NCBI GenBank assembly: GCA_963978895.1
Contig: OZ022244.1
Coordinates: forward strand, 8,896,423 to 8,960,422
DNA: 64,000 nt
Direction: 5' to 3'
DNA from: Erpobdella octoculata
Taxonomy: Eukaryota > Annelida > Clitellata > Hirudinida > Erpobdellidae
Shown here piece after piece: positions 43,264 to 54,734 of the stretch; the first letter of the stretch is position 1, and each line of letters starts with the position of its first letter. Below the pieces are notes generated by a model. It was not told where the DNA came from. It saw nothing but the letters and a program-made list of their open reading frames with translations, and did not search any database. The translations under genes and the position numbers were made by a program.

Positions 43264-46200
43264 TTAGTTCTGGTAGCGAATCGGCGGTTTCACATTGCGC
43301 CCTGAACGTGTCACATACGGTCTGTCAGCTGCTACAACCTTTTCAATGTTAGAACTGTTCGATGGAGTGTCACGTTCATCTCGACTGGCTGCATTATGTT
43401 GTGTGTTGGCTGACGGAACATCGTCGTCGCTTTGATGGATTGCCGTTGCCGGTGGAGTGTCATGTCCATGTTGTGTGTTGGCCGGTGGAACGTCGTCGTC
43501 GTTGTTCAAGTGGACCGTTGCTGGCTGTTCGACAGTTTTGTTGAGATGTGCGCGATTACGTCGGTATCTCGCTCCATCAGCTGTTTGAACATCATAGGAA
43601 CGTTCGTCTAGACGTTGCTTCACGACGGCTTTCTTCCATACATGGTCACCTATGTTGAAAGGTTTCATTCTCACACAATCTCCCTCGTTGAGAGCTGGAA
43701 GGTCTTTGGCATGCTTGTTATAGTACTCCTCCTGTCTTGTCTGGTTGGCTTTTTGCCCGCGTTTGACCTGTGCTTGGTCAACGGACTGTGGTAGAAGAAG
43801 TTGTTTGGTCATTGGAAGAGTGGATCTCGTTCTTCTGCTCATCAGTAACTGAACTGGACTGCTGCCAATGCTTTGTAGTGGAGTGTTACGAACATCGAGC
43901 AGTGCTAGGTATGGATCACGTCCTGCTTCTTTGGCCTTTTTTAGCGTGATCTTCGCGGATTTCACAGCTGATTCCGCCTTGCCGTTTGCTTGTGCATGGC
44001 CAGGTGATGATGTCACGTGTTCAAAATCAAACTCTTTAGCGAATTTCGCGAATTCGTTCGCACTGTACTGTGGTCCATTATCACTCACGACCGTCTCCGG
44101 GATGCCGTATCGAGCGAAGTGTGCTTTTAGTTTGCGGATGACAGTCGACGACGATGTATCCTCAAGTCTATCAACTTCCCAGAAATTGGAATAGTAATCC
44201 ACGGTCACAAGAAAATCATATCCGTTGCATGCGAACAAATCAGTTCCGATTTTCGCCCACGGACGATCATTTAATTCATGGGGCATCAATGTTTCTTTTT
44301 GCTGTGCGATCTGGTGACTACAACAAATTTCACACTGCTGCACATGCTTGGTGATATCAGCATTCATTCCAGGCCAATACAGACACTCGCGCGCGCGGCG
44401 CAGACACGCTTCAATGCCCATATGTGAAGAATGTGTTCTATCGACCATTTCTCTCCTCAATGATGCCGGCACTATGACTCGTTCGCCACGGCACAGCAGA
44501 CCGTCTTGTACTGATATTTCATCACGTACTGAATGATATGGCATGACTCGTTGATCCAACTTTGTTTTATCTGCAGGCCATCCTCGCATCACTGTTTCCT
44601 TCAGTGCCTGCAGTGACTCATCAGTCTCTGTTGCCAGACGCAATGCGATGAGTCTTGCCTCAGAGATTGAGACAAATCCGGTCATCATGACTTGCTCTAG
44701 TTTCAAATGTTTCGCCGTCCCTGGCAGGAATGCACGTGAAAGTGTATCAGCTAGATACATAGACTTTCCTTGTGTGTATCTGATGGATATTTCGTAGCGT
44801 TGTAAGCGTAATAGCATTCCTTGCAGACGTCTTGGTGCTTTGCATAGTGGTTTTTTTACGATGCTCTCCAGAGGTTTGTGATCTGACAAAATCGTGACTT
44901 TCCGACCATACGTGTACTGGTTGAATTTTTCCACACTGTATACGATTGCCAGCGCTTCTTTTTCTATCTGAGCGTACCGCGTCTCGGTATCTGTCAAGGC
45001 GCGACTGGCATATGCGATGGGTTGTCCTTCCTGAAGTAACGCTGCTCCCAAACCTCTTTCACTGGCATCACACTGAATTGTCAGTTCTTTCTTCGGATCA
45101 TAATAACGCAGTATCGGAGCCGTCGCCACGAGGTTCTTGATTTCTTGAAATGCATCATCTTGCTCTTGACCCCATGACCATTCTGCATCGGCTCTGGTTA
45201 GCTTCCGCAGCGGCTCCATGACGTCACTCAAACGTGGCAAAAATTTGGCGAGATAGTTGACGAATCCATTCACTCGCTGTACTTCCTCGACGCTGGTTGG
45301 CACTGGCAGTTTATTGACAGCTTCGACCTTCGCAGGGTCTGGCTTTAAGCCTTCACTTGACACCACGTGTCCCAGAAATACGATGGAGCTCTGTCTTAGC
45401 TTCAGTTTTTTAGCGTTCAGCCGGATGCCTACCTGACGACATCTCTCAAGCAATCTCACTAATTTCTGATCGTGATCTTTCAGAGCTTCGGCATTCGTAT
45501 CTCCGACACCATACACGATCAAATCATCTGCAATACAGATAACACCAGGCAAATCTCCGACAGCTGCCAAAACTTTCTTTTGAAATATCTCGCTGGAGAC
45601 ACATGGCCCAAATGGCAAGCGTAAATAACGATACCTTCCGTACGGCGATGCGAACGTTGTCAACAAACTCGACTCCTCATCAAGTAACACGTGATGGTAT
45701 CCATTTCGCAAGTCTGCACTACTGAACACTTTTGCCTTCGTCAGCTCAGGTAACACGTCATCGAGAATCGGTAACTGGAAATGTTCACGCTTCAATGCAA
45801 CATTTAATGGCTTTGGGTCTAAACAAATCCTCAGTTCACCTGATTTCTTCATTGTGACTACCATGTTGCTTACCCATTCGGTAGGTCGATCAACTGGACT
45901 CAACACCCCCCTCTTAACGAGTAAATCTAGTTCAGCTTTGACACGTCCTTGTATTGATACAGGAATCCTGCGTGCCGCCGCGACATGTGGACTGACGCTC
46001 GGGTCTACCTCCAAGTGCACTGAGCCTGGTAGCGATCCTAGCTCATCAACAAACACGTCTTTGTAATGATCTATCACATCGACCGTGCTATTCACAGCAG
46101 ATACACGCTTGAAATTTTCACTGTGGATTGTCAGCAACCCCATCCGCTGGCTGTCTTTGGCACCTAGTACTGGCATCAGGTTTTCTTTCACGACGATGAA

Positions 46201-47337
46201 ATCTACAGGATGTTTCATGTGATTCTTGGGATTGAAGAGGACAACCTTGCATCTACCTATAGGTTTCACCTGTGTTTGGTTCCACATCACTAGAACTGAT
46301 CCTGTAGGTCGAATGCTATCTGACTTGACGGAGCGTTCGTTAATCAGATTAACCGAGGCCCCGCTGTCAATCTGCATTTTCACGGGTCTTCCTTGGACGT
46401 GCATCTCAGCATAAATGGCTTTGCTGGTGCCTACGGCATTCACATTGTCAAACGATACGCCATAGACCCTGTCTTCATCAGATCCATCGTCAGCAGCTGC
46501 ATGTACATTGTGTTTCTTGCTGCATTTCACTGCAAAGTGATTTTTGCCTCTGCATATACGGCATGTCTGACCCCAGGCTGGGCAGTTATCCCTGGTCATC
46601 TGGTGTTTACGTCCGCAGAACCTGCAGTCACCGCCCGAGCGGCTCATAGCAGCTTCGCCCAGTCTATATGCATTGCTGGGTTTTACTTCTGTTTTCTCAT
46701 TGTGATTTCTGTCACGAAAGTTCTTGTGTGTTGTTACCTTGTGCACTGTGTCTGCACTCGCCATGGTCTTCAGCCTTGTGTCGGTTGCCTCCGCGGCTCT
46801 GCAGATGTCGATACACCTGTGCAATGTCAGTTCTCGTGTCTGAAGTAGTTTTTTTCGGACGGCTGTGTCCCGAATACCGACAACGATCCTGTCGCGCAAC
46901 AATGTGTCTTTCAAGCAATCACAAAAATTACACGTCTTCTCCAACGTGCGCAGCTGCGTAACGTACGTATCAATGCTCTCGTCCTGTTGTATGCACGAAT
47001 TGAAAACATAACGCTCGTATGTCTCGTTGACTTCACCGATGATGATTTCGTCAAATTTTCTAATCACCATGTCGATCGTTTGTTCTTCGTCATCAGTGAA
47101 CTGAAATGCGTTGTACAGCTTAAGCGATTCTTTTCCGATACACGACAGGAACAAGGCAACTTGATAGCGATTGTCCGCCGAGTCAAGACGTGCGACGATC
47201 TGGAAGTTTTTCCACTGCTGCTTGAACAACCCCCAGTTCTCCGATCTTAATTCCGCAGGTTCCAACGCTAACGCTGATGGCGGAGATATTCCAGGTAAAA
47301 ACATTGGCTGTACTGCTGCAATATTGTGGTCGGCCAT
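43264..47337 (-). CDS. Ty3/Gypsy gag-pol polyprotein
   Basis: A single 1357-residue frame with no break. Gag helices are near residues 30-190. Two zinc-knuckle-like Cys/His clusters lie near 238-272 (CRFCGRKHQMTRDNC, CRICRGKNHFAVKC). The aspartic protease has QIDSGASVNLI near 322-332. The reverse transcriptase has ADLRNGYHHV, YLRLPFG and catalytic IADD near 541-606. RNase H has CDAS, EKEAL and SDHK near 756-821. The integrase has an HHCC zinc site (HSSH...CEIC, about 969-1005) and D1033, D1086 and E1122, the last two in DD35E spacing. A 1357-residue single-frame gag-pol is normal for Ty3/Gypsy. The RT resembles the animal Mag/K02A2.6-like group; that placement is tentative. No env frame follows. 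The gene lies between LTRs with its start about 120 bp inside the 5' LTR. Confidence 0.96.
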   Translation of the reverse strand: MADHNIAAVQPMFLPGISPPSALALEPAELRSENWGLFKQQWKNFQIVARLDSADNRYQVALFLSCIGKESLKLYNAFQFTDDEEQTIDMVIRKFDEIIIGEVNETYERYVFNSCIQQDESIDTYVTQLRTLEKTCNFCDCLKDTLLRDRIVVGIRDTAVRKKLLQTRELTLHRCIDICRAAEATDTRLKTMASADTVHKVTTHKNFRDRNHNEKTEVKPSNAYRLGEAAMSRSGGDCRFCGRKHQMTRDNCPAWGQTCRICRGKNHFAVKCSKKHNVHAAADDGSDEDRVYGVSFDNVNAVGTSKAIYAEMHVQGRPVKMQIDSGASVNLINERSVKSDSIRPTGSVLVMWNQTQVKPIGRCKVVLFNPKNHMKHPVDFIVVKENLMPVLGAKDSQRMGLLTIHSENFKRVSAVNSTVDVIDHYKDVFVDELGSLPGSVHLEVDPSVSPHVAAARRIPVSIQGRVKAELDLLVKRGVLSPVDRPTEWVSNMVVTMKKSGELRICLDPKPLNVALKREHFQLPILDDVLPELTKAKVFSSADLRNGYHHVLLDEESSLLTTFASPYGRYRYLRLPFGPCVSSEIFQKKVLAAVGDLPGVICIADDLIVYGVGDTNAEALKDHDQKLVRLLERCRQVGIRLNAKKLKLRQSSIVFLGHVVSSEGLKPDPAKVEAVNKLPVPTSVEEVQRVNGFVNYLAKFLPRLSDVMEPLRKLTRADAEWSWGQEQDDAFQEIKNLVATAPILRYYDPKKELTIQCDASERGLGAALLQEGQPIAYASRALTDTETRYAQIEKEALAIVYSVEKFNQYTYGRKVTILSDHKPLESIVKKPLCKAPRRLQGMLLRLQRYEISIRYTQGKSMYLADTLSRAFLPGTAKHLKLEQVMMTGFVSISEARLIALRLATETDESLQALKETVMRGWPADKTKLDQRVMPYHSVRDEISVQDGLLCRGERVIVPASLRREMVDRTHSSHMGIEACLRRARECLYWPGMNADITKHVQQCEICCSHQIAQQKETLMPHELNDRPWAKIGTDLFACNGYDFLVTVDYYSNFWEVDRLEDTSSSTVIRKLKAHFARYGIPETVVSDNGPQYSANEFAKFAKEFDFEHVTSSPGHAQANGKAESAVKSAKITLKKAKEAGRDPYLALLDVRNTPLQSIGSSPVQLLMSRRTRSTLPMTKQLLLPQSVDQAQVKRGQKANQTRQEEYYNKHAKDLPALNEGDCVRMKPFNIGDHVWKKAVVKQRLDERSYDVQTADGARYRRNRAHLNKTVEQPATVHLNNDDDVPPANTQHGHDTPPATAIHQSDDDVPSANTQHNAASRDERDTPSNSSNIEKVVAADRPYVTRSGRNVKPPIRYQN

Positions 47338-47445
47338 TTCAGATAAAAAATGTAACGAGATAGTTGATACGGTAATATCGCTCAGTACGACTCAGTTAAA
47401 CTTCACCGAAATCCGAGTAATCCTTGTTATAAGCGTTAGTTCAGA

Positions 47446-47457
47446 CCGCTGCCACCA
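47446..47457 (-). promoter_or_regulatory. Primer binding site, tRNA-Leu type
   Basis: Immediately after the 5' LTR, the minus strand reads TGGTGGCAGCGG. It is complementary to the 3' end of animal tRNA-Leu(AAG) (…CCGCTGCCACCA). The tRNA match is from memory of the human sequence. Confidence 0.75.
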
Positions 47458-47640
47458 TGTTTCAATACTGGTATATACTTTAAACTAGCGTAAAACAGAA
47501 TAAGGATATAAACGTCATTTATTAAAAACCATACGTTCACTCGGTCAAACTCCACGTCAGCAACAACAGCAAGCAAAGACACACCACAGCCTAGATATAA
47601 TACAACAGCGTGCATACAATATAAACCACATATTGTAACA
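47458..47640 (-). repeat. 5' LTR of the Ty3/Gypsy element
   Basis: Identical by eye to 42928-43110. It should supply the element promoter; TTTATATTGTATGC near its start is a possible TATA-like sequence. Confidence 0.95.
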
Positions 47641-48180
47641 CCGCCCATTTGAAAACGGAAACTCTCACGTCAATCAACACCACGATTCTGCTAAATCAGA
47701 CCTCGACCTCTATACACGTGCCCATTATTGCCCATGCACATGGACATTTATCTTTAAGATTGATGCTCCTACGCGGCGTGAACATTTATGCCATCCACAA
47801 AGGAATGTCTAAAATACATCCACATGGATATGGTGGTGGATCTTGAATGCTTGATTTAAACATGCAAATATAAATGCATTCCTAAAGTCGGTAAAGCTTT
47901 TTAAAACGCGGCATGCGAAAACTTGTAATTAATTCGTGGTAAATAAAACTCTGTTTTGTTCTTCAATATTCCACCCGTAGAGATTTTTGCTAGAGGGTAA
48001 ACGCGGACCTTTCCGCCCCTACAGGACCGGAATGAACAACCTTGCCAAAAAAGTTTTATAGTAAAAAAATTCGATTTAGGATTTACCTTTCCACCTGTTA
48101 ACTTTTTGAAATTCACCCTTACCCGGTCAGCTTATTTTTTGGGAGTATTTAACCCCCCCCCGTCCGGTCATCGACGATTT
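47641..48180. other. Right flank of the Gypsy insertion
   Basis: The plus frame 47649-47846 ends in HPHGYGGGS and has no recognised family. Joined to the left flank across the insertion it stays open (see findings). Beyond 47880 the text belongs to the CCCGTCCGGTCATCGACGAT type of dispersed repeat. Confidence 0.35.
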
Positions 48181-48730
48181 GGAAAGAAGTTCATCCATGC
48201 GCTTTGCAACTGGCCAACTGACAACTAGCCATGCTTCTTTGTTAATCAAACTTTTTTTTTTACCATTAACAATAATCGTTTTTAAATCTTTTCAATTAAC
48301 TTTACCGTGTTTGCTGGCACATCTTGTGACGCTTAAAAACACACCAATCGAGCTAAAAGTTGATCTATTAAATTGTTGTCAATGATAATTCATTTAATTA
48401 AATTTTCAGATCAGCAAAAGCGTGGTAAGGACAAAAGGTTTCAGAAACACGCACATTACAAAAATCTATAGGTACTCCTATTGCTAAACTTTTCCTCCAA
48501 AATTAGCTGATGACCCAAGTTATAGTCGTAAGTACTTTTTCAAAACATTATACACTTTTTCTTTCAGAAATACATGATGACCGGAGATAGGTACTTTTCC
48601 TAATTTGTTTTCAAACGTTGTAGTTATTTTTTCAACAAATAAATAGACGAAACTGTTCCTTCCCCCGGCCCAAAGACTACGACTACCCTCCACACTTTCC
48701 ATCCGGCAATCGATCATTTATAGATAAAAA
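48120..48730. repeat. Dispersed GGTCATC / GGTACTTTTCC repeat family copy
   Basis: Contains CCGGTCATCGACGATTTGG, AAATTAGCTGATGACC and GGTACTTTTCCTAATT, words shared with 16540-16720, 21770-21990 and 59330-59470. The family is degenerate and its ends are not defined. Confidence 0.55.
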
Positions 48731-49090
48731 TTTAGTTGAAAAATTTTAAATTTTGTTTGAAAACTAAGTTATGACAACCCCAACCCCTCCACAGACTATT
48801 TTTAGAGTAAAAACACGACAGTCATGCATCGATCATGCAATCTATCAGTAAAGGGCACCACTAATGTTTCAGAGGGCCACTCACACCCCAGCACTGCTTG
48901 CTATAATTTCATTTTGCCGTTAAAAACATTGCGGCTTACTTACATTATGAACAAAACAAACCTTTATGAAATTTGGAAATGGACAAATCATCAGGAAAAC
49001 TGGACAAAAAAATCTGTTTATTGGTTGGACTTAGCCGCAGTAGATAAAGGTGACTTACAGTTTCCCATTAAACGAACAGTTAAAAACTAA

Positions 49091-50421
49091 AGCATTTGTT
49101 GCTTCTTAATAGAAATGTGACCATACAAAGTTCTTTAAAGAATTGCAGACTGTGTTTTCAATTTACTTGGAGCATGATATAATTAATGCTTCGACACAGA
49201 AGCGTAATAAAGCCCACGTAAAATCTGATTTACAAATGCCCATGAGAGGCATGTACCAATAATGACCGGTACGAAATGGCATTCTTCATAGTTATCTCTC
49301 GTAGAATGGAAGTACGAAAAAAGTAGAGAAATAAAACAAATCAAAATTGTAATATTTAATATAATTATACAAAAGTAATATTCTGAATAATTATTTTAAT
49401 ATCACAAGTGAAGCATAAAATAGGTCACGCGACCAGATGTTAAAATTAAATTAGCATTGTTTATTATTATGTGATTGTGAAAATTACATACTTTCACGAG
49501 TGCAGTATGCGAGGAATAGAGTGAGCAACAATGAGTTGTACTAATTACAAATTGTAAATACAAAAAATATAACAAATTAAATGATTAACAGAATATATAA
49601 AAAATAATATTTATATCAGGATCAGATCATTACATTGTACTGTGCTTGGCAGATTTAAAATCATAAGGATGAGAACAACAATATTGGCACAATCTGCAGA
49701 CACATTAAACATAACATGAACACAGTTACAGCTACTTCTACTACTACTAACATATTTTAAAACACATAATGCGCTTGACAGGGTTATAAAAAAAAGATGT
49801 GACTTGAAATATTATTATTAGATTTTTATTAATATATACATTCCACGAATACACATTTCTTGATATATAAAATCACATTTTTCTTATAAACTTTTCAGGC
49901 AAGCTCGTGTTGCACGGTAGAAACGTTAAAATATGGCTTTACTAATAATAACAATTATTATTATTGAATGACCCTGCCAAATAAAACTGCATCACTATCA
50001 TCATCATCAGCAGCACAACAAAAGATGGAAATCTAAAAACACTGCAACAATAAATAAATTAAAAATTCAACAAAATATACAAAAACAGTCTCAAACAGCA
50101 GATTGGCGTGGATGCATGGCCATCTTTATTAATGTTAACACGGTGTCACACACAGCCACCAAGTTTCTACACTCCAGGATATCTTGTTCACAACACATTG
50201 AATCCTGTGTAAATTCAAAAATAAACAAAAAAATATATAACTTAGGAAACAACCACAAGATAGTTTTGATGAAACAAAACTGTTAGATTACAAAATAATA
50301 TGAAAAGCATCATCTGAATTTATCTGCTCACCATAAAAACATCTGCCAAGAAAAAGATGGTCTCCATTAGAACTGGATTATTATAGTTATATAAAGAAAT
50401 ATAAAACATGCAAATAATGAG

Positions 50422-50425
<4 letters not shown>
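49091..50425. other. AT-rich intergenic stretch, nothing recognised
   Basis: No gene or structured repeat could be supported. Confidence 0.45.

Positions 50426-50475
<50 letters not shown>
50426..50475. repeat. (TA)n microsatellite
   Basis: A perfect TA tract followed by TACATATACATT. Confidence 0.93.
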
Positions 50476-50479
<4 letters not shown>

Positions 50480-51515
50480 CATTTACATGCTCCAAGCAGT
50501 TTAATAAAAAAAGTAGCAAAAAGTAAGACAGCATGCTAGAAAAGAAATATAAGCAAACGGAAAAAATTTGATTGACCTTTGAAATAGATTGGTCACAGTT
50601 GCAAATTTTTAATCAATCAATTATTTATATAGAAAACTTTTACATGAGCACTACTGAGATCACAAATGTGGAACACAGCACTAACGTCTAAACTATACGC
50701 GATAAATATAAATAAACTTTTAGTGCACCATATAAAAACTGATTAGAAATAACTGGGATAACCAAATTAGGAAACTAACTCAAATTTGTTATATACGAAA
50801 CAGAGTGAAAACCGATTGCATAAAATGGACTCAGGCAGAAATAAAATTATTTGAACATGCAGATTATCTACGAAACACATGATGGGCCATTCCTCCCAGA
50901 CAATGTTCCCAAAGCAAAATATCTTCAGAAAGCTTAATGAATTCAGCCAATCTACGATGATGGCAGAGGAAACAGATGCAAACACAGACAGGTTGAGATG
51001 AAGAAGAAAAGACAGAAAACTGCAATCAGATGATCACAAGCTGAAGAGTGAACAGAAGAAGGATTGGAAAATTTTCTTTCAGCTCCACAGCAGGTTTCAT
51101 TGAAACATGCATGCCCTTCAGACATGTGGGTAAATTTGGAGTTATTTGAAGTGAGTGAATTGTTGAAATTCAGCAGCAGTGGTGGTGGTGGGGATGATTC
51201 TTCCATATGGACAAGTTTCACTCCAAGTAGGTTTTGCCAGAAAGAGAGATTTCCCTGAAAGAAACATTCCATCTTCTGCATTTTGTAAATTTTTTTTATC
51301 ATATTTAATCAGATCATGTCAATATTTTATGATCAAATTCCTGAACAAGAATTTGAATTTTAAGTAGCACAAATTGATTTAAATGTGTACATGCATATCA
51401 TTGCATATATGTTTAAATAGCAAAATATGAAGTTATTTTATAAAAGTATGTATCCATAAAAAAGGCATTCTAAAACAATTCAAATTAACATAAAGAAAAT
51501 AATCATTGAATAACA
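50480..51515. other. Unassigned stretch with a minus-strand open frame
   Basis: The minus frame 50952-51302 includes SPPPPLLLNFNN and ACFNETCCGAERKF. It could be an exon or 3' UTR of the frame at 51899, but no splice logic or family supports it. Confidence 0.25.
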
Positions 51516-51898
51516 TTAATTATGTCAACAATTTTTAGGCAAATTGTTACACCCCCTCCCCTTGTTAACAACTGTCAAACTTTCAGTCACCTCCTTAACA
51601 AAATTATGTCAAACAAATTTTACCCCCCCCCCCAAAAAAAAAACAACAAAATAATTAACAATATCTTATACGGCTGGCTTTCATGCTAAAAATAAAATTG
51701 TACGTATTTAGATATTAGAAAAAAGTTTTCAATACAGTTTTTTAGTCTTGCTAACTGATTTCAAATTTACTATCAACATTTGAACTTTGTGAACAATATG
51801 AGAATTTATATTCTAGCTTCTAACATCTTCCCATGGGGAATTCAAATGTTCCTCAATTGTCGTAATGGGCATAGTGGTTTATTAATCAATTTCTTGTC

Positions 51899-52297
51899 GA
51901 ATCATACACACGACAAGCCAACATCATCTTCATCTAACCATTCTGCACTTAACATCTCTCCAAGCGCAATAATTGCCATCAGTTCTCTGTCTTTTGGCAG
52001 CAACTTGCATTGGTCGAATTCTTTGTGGTTGAGGAGCACGTGGTAATTGCATAGCCCAAGATCGCATTCGCATTGTCGGTGCTGTTGAACATGCTTCTTC
52101 AACATGACTTGTGAAGCAACATAGAAGTAATAAATTTTACAGGTTCGTTCAAACAACGACAACTGAATGGAAGGACAGTACAGATCATATGGAGGAATTT
52201 TGAATGCCTTTGCCGATCGAGGTAGCATGTTGTCAAACTTCAAAGACTTAATACAATAGTTTAAACGTGTGGGATCTTACAGTTCTACCTTACAATT
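51899..52297 (-). CDS. Unidentified open frame, possibly a real exon
   Basis: On the minus strand the frame is open from a stop near 52298 to TAG/TGA near 51899. It reads DPTRLNYCIKSLKFDNMLPR, FKIPPYDLYCPSIQLSLFER, HRQCECDLGLCNYHVLLNHK, FDQCKLLPKDRELMAIIAL and EWLDEDDVGLSC. The composition is strongly protein-like, with paired Cys and His (CECDLGLCNYH) that could bind a metal. No family is recognised. It does not continue the LRCH calponin homology domain in any way I can see. It may be a transposase fragment, given the repeats on both sides, or a host exon. Confidence 0.4.
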
Positions 52298-52334
52298 TTG
52301 GGTCATTCAGTTTTATTTATTTAATTTACAGTTA

Positions 52335-52440
52335 AGTTTTAATTAGAAATCAAAATACGACACAGTCTGTAATTATCGTAAACTGTGCCGTATTTTGAAT
52401 GTTTTTGGGGGTAGGTAGATTCTAATTAACTGACTGGCAT
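52335..52440. repeat. Fold-back (hairpin) element
   Basis: CAAAATACGACACAGT and ACTGTGCCGTATTTTG pair with one mismatch around a short loop. Outside them TTAATTAGAAATC and GATTCTAATTAA pair as well. It looks like a small fold-back MITE or the fused ends of a larger element. Confidence 0.65.
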
Positions 52441-53069
52441 ACAATGCATTTATTACTTTCATATTTTTTGATTTATTAACCCTTGTAAAAAATACATTGT
52501 TGACGTCAATTTATCTTGAACTCCCCCCTCCCCCATGTCAACAATTGTCAAACTTTTTCAAACCCCCTCCCCCCTATTTCGTTGACATAATAAATGGATG
52601 TCCCCATACAAGAATGTCTTAATTTAATGCAAACTCCCATGTTTTTAAACATCAGCTACATTGTTTAGTTATAATAAAATATAAAATAAAATACAAATAA
52701 CTGAGATTCGTATGTACATATTATTCCATGGTGAACGCCATATATAAAGCCTCTACACAACATATACATAAAAGTTTGCATGTGGGCACAACATGACGAT
52801 GTAAAACTGCCCTCTGCCCATGCATGTGCATCCTCCATGGTCAATGCAAATAGTGAAAGAAATGTTTCAATCCAGAAACACAATTAACTAAAATGTGTCA
52901 TGTGTCAATTTGGAGAGGCCGCCAAGCTTTAACGATGATTTTAAAGATTTTAACCTTTTTCCTTACAGAATAACTCAACTATAAGTAATAAACAGAGTAA
53001 TTCAGGAGGTATAAACAACTCAGAAAACATTATATAAATAGATTTTGAAAACCATTGTTGATTACATAA

Positions 53070-53345
53070 AGATGAGTCAACGTTCCAGACCCAGTGAGTG
53101 AGGCTGGGACATTATATAAACAGATTAACAAACATTTTTAAATGCTTTTATTTAACTTCACTCGTCTCTCTATTTGTTTGTTTGTTGGTTTGTTTTTTTG
53201 TTTGTTTGTTGGTTTGTTTTTTTGTTGGTTTGTTTGTCTGTGGTGATCAAATCTTAGAAACAAAAATTCACCCACTTTTCAACCACCTAGAGCTCTAAAA
53301 CTTTCAGGAAAGCTTTATTCTGGATGACAATACATTAATTTAATG
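53070..53345 (+). repeat. Dispersed repeat family A, copy 3
   Basis: It opens with the inverse of the 7540 motif (GTGAGTGAGGCTGGGACAT) and closes with CTTTCAGGAAAGCTTTATTC and GATGACAATACATTAATT, related to 2430-2460. A TTTG-rich tract (53177-53240) lies inside. Confidence 0.6.
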
Positions 53346-53644
53346 TTTCCGACATGAATTAGGCCTTAAATCAATTAAAATTAATCAAATCAAATTAATT
53401 CCTGCCATCTAGCGACTTTAATAAGTTGTTTATGCATAAGTCGCCAGAGGTCCAAAATAATTAAACAGAACGGATGTTTATTTATAAGTCGTCAGAGGTC
53501 CAAAATAATTAACAAGATTGAGCGTAACGGTTATTTTAGATTCAAAAATTTTAGTTCGTTGACTCAGATAAAGAGGCAAATAAAAACATTTTTTTTAAAC
53601 TTATTTTTTGACTAATATATATAATATATATTTACAAGAGATAC

Positions 53645-53675
53645 ATACATACATACATACATACATACATACATA
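53645..53675. repeat. (CATA)n microsatellite
   Basis: Eight units of ACAT in an AT-rich spacer. Confidence 0.9.
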
Positions 53676-53874
53676 AAAAATTATGCATGTAGATGAGTAG
53701 AATAATTGGCTAATTCGCAATTATTTGCAATTCGTTTATTCAGTTAAGAATTTCATTGATAACAATGTTTTTTGTAAAAATTCTTGAGTTTTTCAATAAA
53801 TCTCCTTGATATAAGGTATCTTTCACTAAAACTTTTATATTTTCGTGACATCTTCCTCGAGTTAATGCTACATA

Positions 53875-54180
53875 TCAGCGGCGGAGCCAGGATTTGCTGA
53901 GGGGGGTGACACATTTTTTATGGGTTTTTTAACATAATCTTGCGTTATAACATTTTTAAACGACCGATACTGATAGCAGCTTTCATCAAATTTAAACAGA
54001 TAAAAATGTCCACTGCAGCACACTTCAGTCTCAAATGTGAAAAAAAACTCACAATCAGAGCCCGAGTAAGAAGGACAACCAAATGATTCAATTTTCAAAA
54101 TGTTTCAAAGAAGCTGCTGCATAGAAAGAAATCAGGCACAAAAGTCTTCCGACTAACACCACGTTAAAGATCATCAAAAT
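53875..54180 (-). repeat. Aged transposon end (GGCGGAGCCAGGATTTG)
   Basis: CGGCGGAGCCAGGATTTGCT followed by GGGGGG resembles ends of several aged elements here. The minus-strand frame 53868-54098 runs through it and has no recognised family. Confidence 0.35.
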
Positions 54181-54734
54181 GAAATGAAATGAAAAATCAA
54201 CGACGGAATACAGATGGAAAATTTTTCAATGATTATTAGCATGACAAGCCTGTCATTTCTATGTTGTTGACATGTTACTACTTGTTACTTGACATGTTAT
54301 ATTTAAGCAGCTATTTTAACACCTTCAATTTATTTTCTTCATTTTGATCAGAAAACAATTTTAAGGCTACAATTAATTTCAGTTTTCAAACCGAAGATTT
54401 ATTGAAAGTGAACGAATGAATACATGAATTATTGCATGTCCAAAGATCTTTAATAGAGGAATTTCTTCTTCAGTCAGCCTGCACTTGTGATTGGTACAAC
54501 AGATAATGGCAGCATATATAAGTTGCACCATCAGCTATTCTATTATATTATTGTTTCTTATACTCCGTAGAATTAAATTTTTATTAATTACATATAAATG
54601 GATGAACAAGAAAACAACTCGTGGTGTATCTTCACAAACCGATATTCATTTAAACATATCAGTTTCTATCATTCATGAACATAACATCATAGTTTAAAGT
54701 CACAATGTTCACTTTTAACTAATAGAATTAAATT

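Larger units (their letters stand above)
42928..47640 (-). mobile_element. Intact Ty3/Gypsy LTR retrotransposon
   Basis: 4713 bp bounded by 183-bp LTRs that are identical as far as I can read, TG...CA type, with a perfect 5-bp duplication CCGCC on both sides (42923-42927 and 47641-47645). A primer site, one unbroken gag-pol frame and a purine tract are all present and in order. Every hallmark of an element that inserted recently and may still be competent is here. Confidence 0.95.
51520..52620. mobile_element. Possible transposon spanning an unidentified frame
   Basis: Both sides of the frame at 51899-52297 carry similar C-rich text: GTTAACAACTGTCAAACTTT at about 51563 and GTCAACAATTGTCAAACTTT at about 52537, with CCCCCTCCCC beside each. 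The two copies are in direct orientation, so they may be flanking repeats and not inverted ends. Class unresolved. Confidence 0.35.

Noticed and set aside
43362..47250. Many plus-strand frames of 60-151 codons opposite the Gypsy gag-pol
   Set aside because: They are antisense shadows of a long coding frame with higher GC; none has a family signature.
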